NCBI GenBank assembly: GCA_937960895.1
Contig: CALCJD010000092.1
Coordinates: 1-27,293 of the forward strand
Direction: 5' to 3'
Origin: an uncultured Spartobacteria bacterium
Lineage (GTDB): Bacteria > Verrucomicrobiota > Verrucomicrobiia > Chthoniobacterales > Terrimicrobiaceae
DNA length: 27,293 nt
This document shows, piece by piece, positions 1 through 6,613 of this stretch; position 1 is the first letter of the stretch; each line of letters opens with the position of its first letter. The notes beneath the pieces were generated by a model. That model did not search any database. It had not been told where the DNA came from and saw only the letters and a program-made list of their open reading frames with translations. A program made the translations under genes and the position numbers.

Positions 1-504
1 CGCACCTCATCCGATGCCGACCGTCAGGACTGCGAAAAGGTCGCGCAGTGGCTTCCCGAAGCGCTTCAGACACTCGGAGCCGGTGCCAAAGCCGCCGTCG
101 GTTATGGGCGCTTCGTGCCTGATCCGGAGTCAGCTGAAGCGGCAAAAAAAGCCGATGAAGAGGCTGCGAAAAAAGCCCAGGAAGCTGCCGAACAGGCTGC
201 GTTCGTCGCCAGCCTGGCCAATCTCAGCCCGATCGCACGCGAGCTGCGACAGGCGGCTCATGCCGGGCGGTGGGAAACCGATGCCAACGCGTTTAAATCC
301 GCCGGCGTCCGAGAAAAATGGATGGAACGACTGGAAGCCGATCCTCAGCCAGACGCCGTCGCCTATTTCGGTGAACTCATCGAAAAGCACGACCCGGGCA
401 TCCTCGCGAATCCGGATCGGAAGAAAGGAAAAAAACAGGAATCCGCTTACAAAGAATCCAGCATCAAAATCACCAAGAGATGGCTCGCACTTCCCAAACA
501 ATGA
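1..504 (+). CDS. cmr6: Type III-B CRISPR RAMP protein Cmr6, 5'-truncated by window edge
   Basis: The frame is open from base 1 to the TGA at 502-504, so 167 C-terminal residues are present and the N-terminus lies outside the window. Residues 26-38 read GAGAKAAVGYGRF, the glycine-rich signature of Cmr6 (family consensus roughly GIGAKTAVGYG.F), the Cas7-like subunit capping the 3'-crRNA end of the Cmr complex. Known Cmr6 proteins usually end soon after this motif. Here about 129 more residues follow: an Ala/Glu/Lys-rich probable helix (about 44-70), then a mixed helical region and a lysine-rich tail. The stop overlaps the next gene's ATG (ATGA), which implies an operon with the effector. The identification rests on the motif plus that neighbour. 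Csm5 or another RAMP is less likely. Confidence 0.78.
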   Translation, partial: RTSSDADRQDCEKVAQWLPEALQTLGAGAKAAVGYGRFVPDPESAEAAKKADEEAAKKAQEAAEQAAFVASLANLSPIARELRQAAHAGRWETDANAFKSAGVREKWMERLEADPQPDAVAYFGELIEKHDPGILANPDRKKGKKQESAYKESSIKITKRWLALPKQ

Positions 505-1766
505 ACGACACCCTTCTCATCGCCACTGTGGGAGGAACTCCCGAACCACTTGTGGCCAGTGAGTTACGCTGGCGTCCCTCCCGAACCATCTTCGTCGTCA
601 GCCCGGAAACTCGCAACACCGTTGCCGGCGACATTGTCCCCAAGCTGCGCGAAAGCGCTTGGCCGGAATTCGATGCCGGCCGCTACGATCTCCATGAGAT
701 TACCGATTCCCAAGACTACTCGCGCATCGTCAACGAACTGCGCCCCCTCGAAAGTCAGGTGGAGACCTGGCGGCGGGATCATCCATCGAGTGAAGTCATC
801 GCCGACATCACGGCCGGCACCAAAGCGATGAGCGCGGCGTTGGCCCTCATCGCCGGACGTTTCTCTTGTCGCATCTCCTATGTCGGCGGGAAGGAACGCA
901 CCAAAAACGGTGTCGGCATCGTGGTTTCCGGAAAGGAACAATTCATCCACGCCGACAACCCCGCCGATGCATTGGGACTCGTTGCTCTCGACACAGCTCT
1001 TGAACTCATTCGCAACCACGCCTTCGGCGCCGCGCACGCCACTCTATCGAGGGCACTCCGCCGTGTCACAGATCCGGCCAGAAAAGACGAACTCCATTCT
1101 CTCGCCAGCTTCGCGGAAGCTCTCGCAGAGTGGGACCGCTTTCAGCACAACAAAGCCCTGAACCTGCTAAACAAACTTCCACGCCATCAGCACAATCTCA
1201 AAGCGGCCGTTGGGCTCGTCGCCGCTCGTAACATCTTGGAGTCGTCAGCAAAACTCCAAAGACATTTGGGCGCACTGGTCGATGCAGACGTTCGCCGTCC
1301 TTCTCGAGAACTGATCCTCGATCTCCTCGCCAACGCCCGTCGTCGCATGGATGAGCAGCGTTGGGACGACGCCACCGCCCGTCTCTACCGTGCCATCGAA
1401 GCCACCGCGCAGTTCTACCTGGCCGGTCATGGCATTCCAGAGACCGGCAAAGTCCCCTTCGACCGACTTCCCGAGTCCCTCCGCACCAAGTTTTCCCCAC
1501 CATCATCCGGCACCGTGAAACTTGGTCTGCAGGATGCGTGGGAGCTCCTCCGCTCACTCTCCCCGGACACCGCTGAACCTTTTTTCTCCGCAGGATTGGC
1601 CGGCAAGGGCGACAGAGACAATCGCTCTCCTCTTCAAGAAAGAAATTCGAGCATTCTTGCTCACGGCTTCACTCCCGTCGGTGACAAGGTGAGCGAACGC
1701 CTGTTCAAAGTCGCTCTCAACCTCATTGGGGCGAGCGAAGCCGAGCTTCCTTCGATATCGATTTAA
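501..1766 (+). CDS. CARF-HEPN type III CRISPR ancillary effector, Cas02710 (TIGR02710) / Csm6-like
   Basis: The product is 421 aa from the ATG at 501, which overlaps the cmr6 stop as ATGA. An in-frame ATG at 480 would add seven residues, but the CARF first strand (LLIATVGGTPEPL) starts naturally just after the 501 start. Residues 102-113 read DITAGTKAMSAA, the ligand-loop signature of the Cas02710/Csm6 CARF domain that binds cyclic oligoadenylate made by Cas10. After a helical middle region, residues 294-307 resemble the opening HEPN helix (RLYRAIEATAQFYL), and 381-389 read RNSSILAHG, giving the HEPN RNase motif R381-x6-H388 with the usual N after R. The family role is cyclic-oligoadenylate-activated, non-specific RNA cleavage during the type III immune response, in the cytosol. 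All key residues are present, so it is probably active. The cyclic-oligoadenylate size it prefers cannot be read from sequence. Confidence 0.85.
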   Translation: MNDTLLIATVGGTPEPLVASELRWRPSRTIFVVSPETRNTVAGDIVPKLRESAWPEFDAGRYDLHEITDSQDYSRIVNELRPLESQVETWRRDHPSSEVIADITAGTKAMSAALALIAGRFSCRISYVGGKERTKNGVGIVVSGKEQFIHADNPADALGLVALDTALELIRNHAFGAAHATLSRALRRVTDPARKDELHSLASFAEALAEWDRFQHNKALNLLNKLPRHQHNLKAAVGLVAARNILESSAKLQRHLGALVDADVRRPSRELILDLLANARRRMDEQRWDDATARLYRAIEATAQFYLAGHGIPETGKVPFDRLPESLRTKFSPPSSGTVKLGLQDAWELLRSLSPDTAEPFFSAGLAGKGDRDNRSPLQERNSSILAHGFTPVGDKVSERLFKVALNLIGASEAELPSISI

Positions 1767-1831
1767 TTCATCCACAATTCTGTCCGTAACGACGCTTCTT
1801 GCACCACAAGGCTGGCCAGAGCTCAGTGAGA

Positions 1832-1867
1832 GTGATTCCGTTCGAAAAGAACGCGGCTCCGTTGAAG
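1832..1867 (+). repeat. Possible solitary CRISPR repeat downstream of the effector gene
   Basis: A 36-bp stretch begins GTGATTCC, carries a short internal palindrome (GTTC-GAAAA-GAAC at 1840-1852) and ends GGCTCCGTTGAAG. Length, central hairpin and a TTGAA-type 3' end all resemble CRISPR repeats, and it lies 65 bp after a type III cas operon in the same orientation. No second copy was seen in the window, so this could be a leftover terminal repeat or chance. It lies in the 230-bp gene-free stretch 1767-1996. Confidence 0.25.
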
Positions 1868-1868
1868 T

Positions 1869-1904
1869 GGCAGGGCGTTTGTCGGAAACGATAAAAGTCC
1901 TGCC
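1869..1904 (+). other. Nested inverted repeat after the CRISPR effector gene
   Basis: GGCAGG (1869-1874) pairs with CCTGCC (1899-1904). Inside it CGTTT (1876-1880) pairs perfectly with AAACG (1886-1890) around a 5-nt loop. The element could end the cas transcript, but no T-run follows, so it is not a classical intrinsic terminator. Confidence 0.35.
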
Positions 1905-1996
1905 CGTCCAACCGCGGGGTGGATCAAAAGTCGGACAGGCCGGCGGTTGTCCCTCGGATCAAACCCTTGGCCCCCGGCCTTCGATCCTCTATCCCC

Positions 1997-2995
1997 TCAC
2001 CCCTCATTCCCCGATGGGGCGGAAGGGGCCTCAGTGGGGGCAGTCAACATCTCCCGCAGGCGCTCGAGCCACTTCCCGAAGTCGGGATGCTGGGGATAGG
2101 TTTTCACCAGGAGGAAGATTTCGTTGATGGCGCGGTTCTTCTGGCCAAGCGCAGCCATGTCGTTTGCCCTGGCCAGCTGCAGGCGGGGACGGGTGACCGT
2201 GTTGAATTCCGTGGCGTCGTGCTCCCTCCGGGTGCTGGTGACGCGGTCGGCAAGGAACTTCATTTCCAGTTCATAGGTGGAAAGCAGCGACGGATCCTTG
2301 CTCTGGCGCAGCACGGAACGGACGTTCTTTTCCAGGATGCCCGAGAGATTGCCGGGCGTGAGCTCCCAATCCTGACCCTTCGGCAGGTAGGACTCGAGAC
2401 GCAGCCATTTGACAAAAATACTCTCGTTGAGCCCCCGGGTGAGCAGGTCGTTCTTCAGCTTGATGGCTTCGCGCATGAGGGCGCGTTGATCCCGGTCGCG
2501 GTCGGAATTGGACGGCTGCGCCGCCTCCTGGGCCTGCTTGATAAAAAGGGCGTCGGCGGTGACGAGGCCGTTGACGTAGGCCAGCGAGGGCTGCACGAAG
2601 AGCTCGGGTTTTTCGGACTGACTGCGTTCGAGGGAAAGGGCGAGGTAGCGAAGATGCAGAAGAAGGGCTTCCTGCACCTCCTTGGTCCGCAGCAGCGGGG
2701 CCTTGGACGATTTCCATTCGGCATACGCGCCGCCCTTGTTCTTCGTGCCTGCAAATTGTGTGGCCTCGATCGCCTTCTCATAAAGGTCCGCCGCGGCCGA
2801 CCCGCTGGCGGCGCCGTATTTGATCTGGTTCAGCGCGTTTTGACGGGCCGACTGGATGGCCTTTTGCTGCTGCTGCTCGATCTGTTCGAGTTCGCGAAGG
2901 AGGGCGTCGGCGTTGACGGGCGGCGCATCCTGCACCTGGGCCCGGACGGTGACAACGGAGGCGACCAGAAGAAGGGGGAGAAAACGAAACGACAT
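1997..2995 (-). CDS. Secreted helical protein of unknown function
   Basis: The product is 332 aa. The start at 2995 is chosen because it opens a clear signal peptide (MSFRFLPLLLVASVVTVRA, cleavage probably before QVQDAP). The frame is open further upstream, but that part is Arg/Pro-rich and overlaps the preceding gene. The mature protein is predominantly helical: a Glu/Gln-rich segment near residues 33-45 (LLRELEQIEQQQQKAI), a Leu-rich helix around 110-125, and a C-terminal helical part (about 280-320) with a TPR-like feel followed by a Pro/Ser tail. I recognise no catalytic motif and no family. It follows the metallophosphoesterase gene with 32 bp between them, so the two are probably co-transcribed. 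A periplasmic structural or tetratricopeptide-like protein is possible, but this is a guess. Confidence 0.8.
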   Translation of the reverse strand: MSFRFLPLLLVASVVTVRAQVQDAPPVNADALLRELEQIEQQQQKAIQSARQNALNQIKYGAASGSAAADLYEKAIEATQFAGTKNKGGAYAEWKSSKAPLLRTKEVQEALLLHLRYLALSLERSQSEKPELFVQPSLAYVNGLVTADALFIKQAQEAAQPSNSDRDRDQRALMREAIKLKNDLLTRGLNESIFVKWLRLESYLPKGQDWELTPGNLSGILEKNVRSVLRQSKDPSLLSTYELEMKFLADRVTSTRREHDATEFNTVTRPRLQLARANDMAALGQKNRAINEIFLLVKTYPQHPDFGKWLERLREMLTAPTEAPSAPSGNEG

Positions 2996-3027
2996 GGCGG
3001 CTACGATGATCGGTTTTTCCGGGAGCG

Positions 3028-3993
3028 TCAACCCGTGGAGCAATGCAGCACATGGACGGTGATTTCCGGCGGACAGAAAAGCCGGGCCGCCACGCCGCAC
3101 CCTCCCGTGCCCCGCGAAGTGTAGCCCACCAGGGCGCCTTCCCGCCACGGACCCGCCAGGAGGCGGCGCGGAATCGGAGCGTTTTTGACGATCGCCGTCC
3201 CCCCGGGAAGGCACAGTTGGCCGCCGTGGGTGTGTCCGCTCAACATCAGGGAATATCCCAGCGAAGCGGCCTCCCGCCAGGTTTCCGGGCTGTGACTGAG
3301 CAGGATGGCGGGTTGGCCGTCGGGAACCGCCGCCCGCGCCCGGACAAGATCGTGGGTCTGGAAGAAATGCGGATCATCCACCCCGCAAATCCAGAGCCGT
3401 TGTCCGGCCCGCTCGATGAAGGCGGATTCGTTGAGCAAAATGGGCAGGCCGGCCGCCTCGAGGTAGGCGACTTTTTCGATGAAATCGTGATTGCCAAGCA
3501 CACCGAAGCGGGGGTGGGGCAGGTGGGGAATCAGTCGCCCCATCAACTCCAGGGAGCGGTCATGTTTCGCCCCGATGGTGTTGTGATAATCGCCTGTGAT
3601 CACCACGGCGTCACAATTCACGCCGACCAGGCGCGCGATCACCACGTCGATGAGTTGCGGATCGAGGTCGCAGTGCAGATCGGAAAGGTGCAGCAGGCGG
3701 AATCCTTCGAAGGCGTCCGGCAGTCCGCGCAACCGCACCTCGTTTTGCACCACACGCACATTGAGAAACTGCCGGTGCGCGGGTCCGGCCAGTCCGCTGA
3801 CACGCAGGCCCAGATTGACCAGATCGTCGAATGGAACGAGCGACTGAAGGCGGAAGATGCCCCGGCCCTGGTGCGTTTCCCTCGCCCAAAGGGCGGCCTG
3901 TTTGAGAATGCGCCGCTCCAGGACGTCGCGCCCCATGCGCTCGGCCAGTCGGCGGTAATTGGTGTGGCCGGCGGCCTCGGAGGGACTGATCAT
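3028..3993 (-). CDS. Metallophosphoesterase (calcineurin-like, YkuE/YaeI-type)
   Basis: The product is 321 aa from the ATG at 3993, supported by a GGAGGG ribosome-binding site 7 nt upstream. All calcineurin-like phosphoesterase blocks are visible in order: LSDLHCD (D105, H107), TGDYHN (G134-D135), GNHD (167-170), a later LLSHSPE and SGHTHGGQ near residues 260-267. These residues hold the two metal ions. The YkuE-like subgroup includes phosphodiesterases acting on lipid head groups, but substrate cannot be inferred here. The N-terminal 90 residues are charged and helical with no evident signal peptide or transmembrane helix, so the enzyme is probably cytosolic or peripheral. It is first in a two-gene operon with the secreted protein at 1997-2995 and divergent from the lipoprotein gene. 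Confidence 0.9.
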   Translation of the reverse strand: MISPSEAAGHTNYRRLAERMGRDVLERRILKQAALWARETHQGRGIFRLQSLVPFDDLVNLGLRVSGLAGPAHRQFLNVRVVQNEVRLRGLPDAFEGFRLLHLSDLHCDLDPQLIDVVIARLVGVNCDAVVITGDYHNTIGAKHDRSLELMGRLIPHLPHPRFGVLGNHDFIEKVAYLEAAGLPILLNESAFIERAGQRLWICGVDDPHFFQTHDLVRARAAVPDGQPAILLSHSPETWREAASLGYSLMLSGHTHGGQLCLPGGTAIVKNAPIPRRLLAGPWREGALVGYTSRGTGGCGVAARLFCPPEITVHVLHCSTG

Positions 3994-4000
3994 TCTCTTG

Positions 4001-4006
4001 CCCTCC
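4001..4006 (-). promoter_or_regulatory. Strong Shine-Dalgarno for the metallophosphoesterase
   Basis: GGAGGG on the minus strand lies 7 nt before the ATG at 3993. It decides this start over in-frame upstream codons and is one of few good ribosome-binding sites in the window. Confidence 0.7.
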
Positions 4007-4039
4007 AATACAGCCGGGAAAGCCGCCGGGCTCTCAAGC

Positions 4040-4059
4040 GGAAAAAAGTTGTTTTTTCC
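4040..4059. promoter_or_regulatory. Perfect inverted repeat in a divergent promoter region
   Basis: GGAAAAAA (4040-4047) and TTTTTTCC (4052-4059) form a perfect 8-bp inverted repeat around GTTG. It sits in the 91-bp gap between the divergent starts of the phosphoesterase (3993) and the lipoprotein (4085). The position suits an operator serving both genes. Read as RNA it could also be a hairpin with a U-run, i.e. a terminator. I cannot choose between these. Confidence 0.45.
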
Positions 4060-4084
4060 TCGCGTGATCCGGGACACTCGGGTC

Positions 4085-4888
4085 ATGCGGTTTCTGTCAG
4101 CGCTCCTGCTCAGCCTCGCCGTCCTCGGCTGCCAGGCGGAAGTTTCCAATCCGGACCCTGACTCTCGTTCTCAGGCCGAGGCGACTCCTGCTCTCCAGGA
4201 ATCCGAAGCCCCGGAAGTCTCGCCGACCCCGGCTTCCGAACCCGCCGCCACGCCGGCGGAGAATCCGGAACGTCAGGGTTTCGTCACTCCCGCCCCCTCC
4301 TTCGAAGGGGTCTGGACCACCCGGGACGACCAGGGGGACACGTTTGACATGGTGATCTTTCCCAATGGCCAGGCGGTGACAAATTGGTCCAAGGGCCTTG
4401 GCGGCGCCAAGGGCGAGCGGGGATTCTGGCGGAGGGACGGCGCGCGTCTGATCGCCATCTATGAGGATGGATGGACCGACATTCTGGAGCCGGCGGAGGG
4501 CGGGTATTTGCACAAGGGGTTTGCGCCGGGAACCTCCCTGGACGCCGCCCCCACCAATTCCGCGCGGGTGGAACCGGTCTCGGGTCCCGCCGCGGCATAT
4601 GTGGGCGTCTGGCGGCTGAACCAGGAGCCCGACGGCACGTATCAATATGTGGCTCTCTTCTCCAGCGGGCGCGCCTTCAGCACGGTCAACGGCGGCACCG
4701 AGGGAAAATGGGAGGCCACCGAAAAAGGCGCACTCTGCACGTGGCCAAGGGACGGCTGGATGGATCTGATTGAACACGGTCCCAATGGCTGGCAGAAACG
4801 CTCGTGGGTCGGGTCGGAAACGGAAACACCCGCCGATGTTTCGCCGGTGGTCCGTGTGGGCGAGGACAGATTTTCCCTCATCCCGTAG
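4085..4888 (+). CDS. Lipoprotein with two tandem repeats of a ~70-residue beta-rich domain
   Basis: The product is 267 aa. The start at 4085 gives a lipoprotein signal (MRFLSALLLSLAVLGCQ, lipidated Cys16). The longer open frame upstream would destroy it. Residues 20-73 form a Pro/Glu/Ala-rich linker. Two similar units follow: about 75-149 (GVWTTRDDQGDTFDMVIFPN...GWTDILE...YLHKGFAPG) and about 174-243 (GVWRLNQEPDGTYQYVALFS...GWMDLIE...WQKRSWVG). Both have the pattern GVW-DGT/DTF-aromatic strand-SG/NG-DGWxDxIE-hydrophobic, suggesting small antiparallel beta domains facing the periplasm. I do not recognise the family. It is divergent from the phosphoesterase gene and convergent with DUF309. Confidence 0.85.
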   Translation: MRFLSALLLSLAVLGCQAEVSNPDPDSRSQAEATPALQESEAPEVSPTPASEPAATPAENPERQGFVTPAPSFEGVWTTRDDQGDTFDMVIFPNGQAVTNWSKGLGGAKGERGFWRRDGARLIAIYEDGWTDILEPAEGGYLHKGFAPGTSLDAAPTNSARVEPVSGPAAAYVGVWRLNQEPDGTYQYVALFSSGRAFSTVNGGTEGKWEATEKGALCTWPRDGWMDLIEHGPNGWQKRSWVGSETETPADVSPVVRVGEDRFSLIP

Positions 4889-4896
4889 CGCCGGGG

Positions 4897-5011
4897 TTCA
4901 CGCTTCAGCGTGGTAAATTCCGCCTTCCGCCTTCCGCCTTCCGCTTTCCGCCCTTCTCCCCCGCCTCCTCACGCCGGCGCCCACCCCGGGCGCGCAGCGC
5001 GTCGAAACTTC
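4897..5011. repeat. Interspersed element, copy A
   Basis: The element starts with TTCACGCTTCAGCGTG, containing a 14-bp hairpin (CACGCT-TC-AGCGTG at 4899-4912). It continues as a pyrimidine-rich CTTCCG/TTTCCG tract and ends in a GCCGGCGC...GCGTCGAAACTTC block. The same order of blocks recurs at 12456-12550. It lies between the convergent lipoprotein and DUF309 genes, touching the 3' end of DUF309. Confidence 0.6.
4921..4955. repeat. 7-bp tandem repeat (CGCCTTC)n
   Basis: Three exact copies of CGCCTTC (4921-4941) are followed by two variants (CGCTTTC, CGCCCTT). It lies inside interspersed-element copy A. Copy number may vary between strains. Confidence 0.8.
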
Positions 5012-5017
5012 AGTGTT

Positions 5018-5491
5018 TCAGCTTTTTCCCCGCAGCCGGAGTTGCGGCGCGGACTGGGGATCCCAGGGATTCTGTGAAAATTTCGAGACCTCGATGGGAT
5101 TCACGTAGCGCTCGATCAGGGAAAAGATTTCCGCCAGTTCCAGACCGAGGTGTTCCGGCGCGTAGGGCCGGAGGTTTTTTTCCGCCAGCCGGAAGAGCCG
5201 CACCGCGGGATGCAGCCGGCGGCCATCGGTCGGATGATCGGGCCGGGCCCGTTGTTTTTTCAGGTGCACAAAGGCGCCGGCCAGTTGAATGAGGCCCTTG
5301 TAGAAGGCGTAATTTTCGTCGCGTCCCTGGAGCCACAGGTGCTCAAGGACGTCGTGCGCCTCGTAATATTCCCCGGAATTAAAGCAGGCAAAGTAGCCGA
5401 GATAACACGGATCGTAGTCCGCGCCCTCCAGCCCCAGGGAACGTACGAAGGCCTCCATGCGCTCGGCTTTTTTCGGGGGCTGTGTGGCCAT
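5018..5491 (-). CDS. DUF309 domain protein
   Basis: The product is 157 aa from the ATG at 5489-5491. Residues 40-55 (EYYEAHDVLEHLWLQG) and 61-75 (FYKGLIQLAGAFVHL) are the hallmark helices of DUF309, a small all-helical family of unknown biochemical role. The conserved E-x2-H-x3-E pattern could bind a metal, but that is inference. The central part carries the second helix pair (AVRLFRLAEKNLRPYAP). The C-terminus ends in a basic LRLRGKS tail. It follows lpxD by 103 bp on the same strand, so it may be the last gene of the bamA-ompH-lpxD unit. The 3' end abuts interspersed-element copy A. Confidence 0.85.
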   Translation of the reverse strand: MATQPPKKAERMEAFVRSLGLEGADYDPCYLGYFACFNSGEYYEAHDVLEHLWLQGRDENYAFYKGLIQLAGAFVHLKKQRARPDHPTDGRRLHPAVRLFRLAEKNLRPYAPEHLGLELAEIFSLIERYVNPIEVSKFSQNPWDPQSAPQLRLRGKS

Positions 5492-5594
5492 GGCCTGAGC
5501 GTAAGGCGGAGCGGAACCCGGCGCAATGCCGCGGGACCGGGATTTCCGCCGTGAACATGAGGCGCCGCTGCGACCCGGCGCCTCACCGGGAAAA

Positions 5595-6608
5595 TCAGCC
5601 CCGGGCCTTCTCCTCGAGCGCCTTTACGCGATCGTAGAGTTTGCCGATGTTGTGGAGCTGGACGTAGTTGGTCTTGTACTCCTTCATCGGTTTGGCGGGC
5701 AGGCCGACAAGAATTTCCTTGGGCGGCACGCTCTTGGTGACGCCGGCCATGGCCGTCACGATGGCGCCGTCGCCGATTTCGATGTGGCCGTTCACGCCCA
5801 CCTTGCCGGCAAGGGTGACATAGCTGCCCACCCGTGTGCTGCCGGAGATGCCGACATGGGCGCAGAGGATGCAGTGTTTGCCGATGGTGACGTTGTGGCC
5901 GATCTGGACCAGATTGTCGATCTTCGTGCCTTCCTGGATCCAGGTCCGGCCGAACCGGGCGCGGTCCACGGTGGAATTCGAACCGATCTCGACGTCGTCG
6001 TCGATCTGCACGATGCCGGTCTGCGGAATCTTGACCTGGCGGCCGTCGCGAAATTCGTAGCCGAAGCCGTCGGATCCGATGACCACGCCGGAATGCAGGA
6101 TGACGCGGCTGCCGATTTTCGAACGCTCGCGGATGGTGACGTGCGGATACACGTGGCAATCCTCGCCGAGGCTGACCTCGTGGCCGACGTAGCTGTGGGC
6201 GCCGATGATGGTGCGGGCGCCGATTTTGGCACCGGCCTCCACGACCGCAAACGGCTGGATGGAAACCCCCTCGCCGATTTCGGCGGTGGGATCAACCACC
6301 GCGCTGGGATGGATGCCCGGGGCGAAGGTGACGGGTTTCGGAGCGAACTCGGCCAGCAGTTTGGCAAACGCCTCGGCCGGGTTGTCGACCCAGATCCGCA
6401 CAGGCGGAACCTCCTCGCCAAAGCCATGCGGTACAAACACCGCGGTGGCCCGGGATTTCCGGAGGACCTTGAGATACTTGGGATTGCCGTAAAAGGCGAG
6501 ATCCCCTTCGTTAGCGTCCGCCAGAGAGGCTACGCCGAGAATCTGTTTGTCATAATTCTCGGGCGCGACCCATCCGCCGACACGCTCCGCGACTTCGCGC
6601 AGCGTCAT
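5595..6608 (-). CDS. lpxD: UDP-3-O-(3-hydroxyacyl)glucosamine N-acyltransferase LpxD
   Basis: The product is 337 aa. LpxD adds the N-linked hydroxyacyl chain from acyl-ACP to UDP-3-O-acylglucosamine, the third step of lipid A synthesis, in the cytosol. Residues 1-95 form the uridine-binding N-terminal domain (MTLREVAERVGG, LAFYGNPKYL). Residues 96-300 are left-handed beta-helix hexapeptide repeats (IHPSAVVDPTAEIGEGV and onward). The catalytic His is H238 in QIGHNV, with the family blocks GSDGFGYEF and NSTVDRA before it. A C-terminal helix (YDRVKALEEKA) closes the protein. I prefer the ATG at 6608. A TTG at 6617 that overlaps the ompH stop would add three residues. It lies downstream of ompH and bamA, the classical order. 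Confidence 0.96.
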   Translation of the reverse strand: MTLREVAERVGGWVAPENYDKQILGVASLADANEGDLAFYGNPKYLKVLRKSRATAVFVPHGFGEEVPPVRIWVDNPAEAFAKLLAEFAPKPVTFAPGIHPSAVVDPTAEIGEGVSIQPFAVVEAGAKIGARTIIGAHSYVGHEVSLGEDCHVYPHVTIRERSKIGSRVILHSGVVIGSDGFGYEFRDGRQVKIPQTGIVQIDDDVEIGSNSTVDRARFGRTWIQEGTKIDNLVQIGHNVTIGKHCILCAHVGISGSTRVGSYVTLAGKVGVNGHIEIGDGAIVTAMAGVTKSVPPKEILVGLPAKPMKEYKTNYVQLHNIGKLYDRVKALEEKARG

Positions 6609-6613
6609 GCAGG

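Noticed and set aside
1919..3124. A 401-codon plus-strand frame across the secreted-protein gene
   Set aside because: It is antisense to a gene with a clear signal peptide and sensible composition. Its own product is Gly/Arg/Val-rich with no motif, as expected of a mirror frame in GC-rich DNA.
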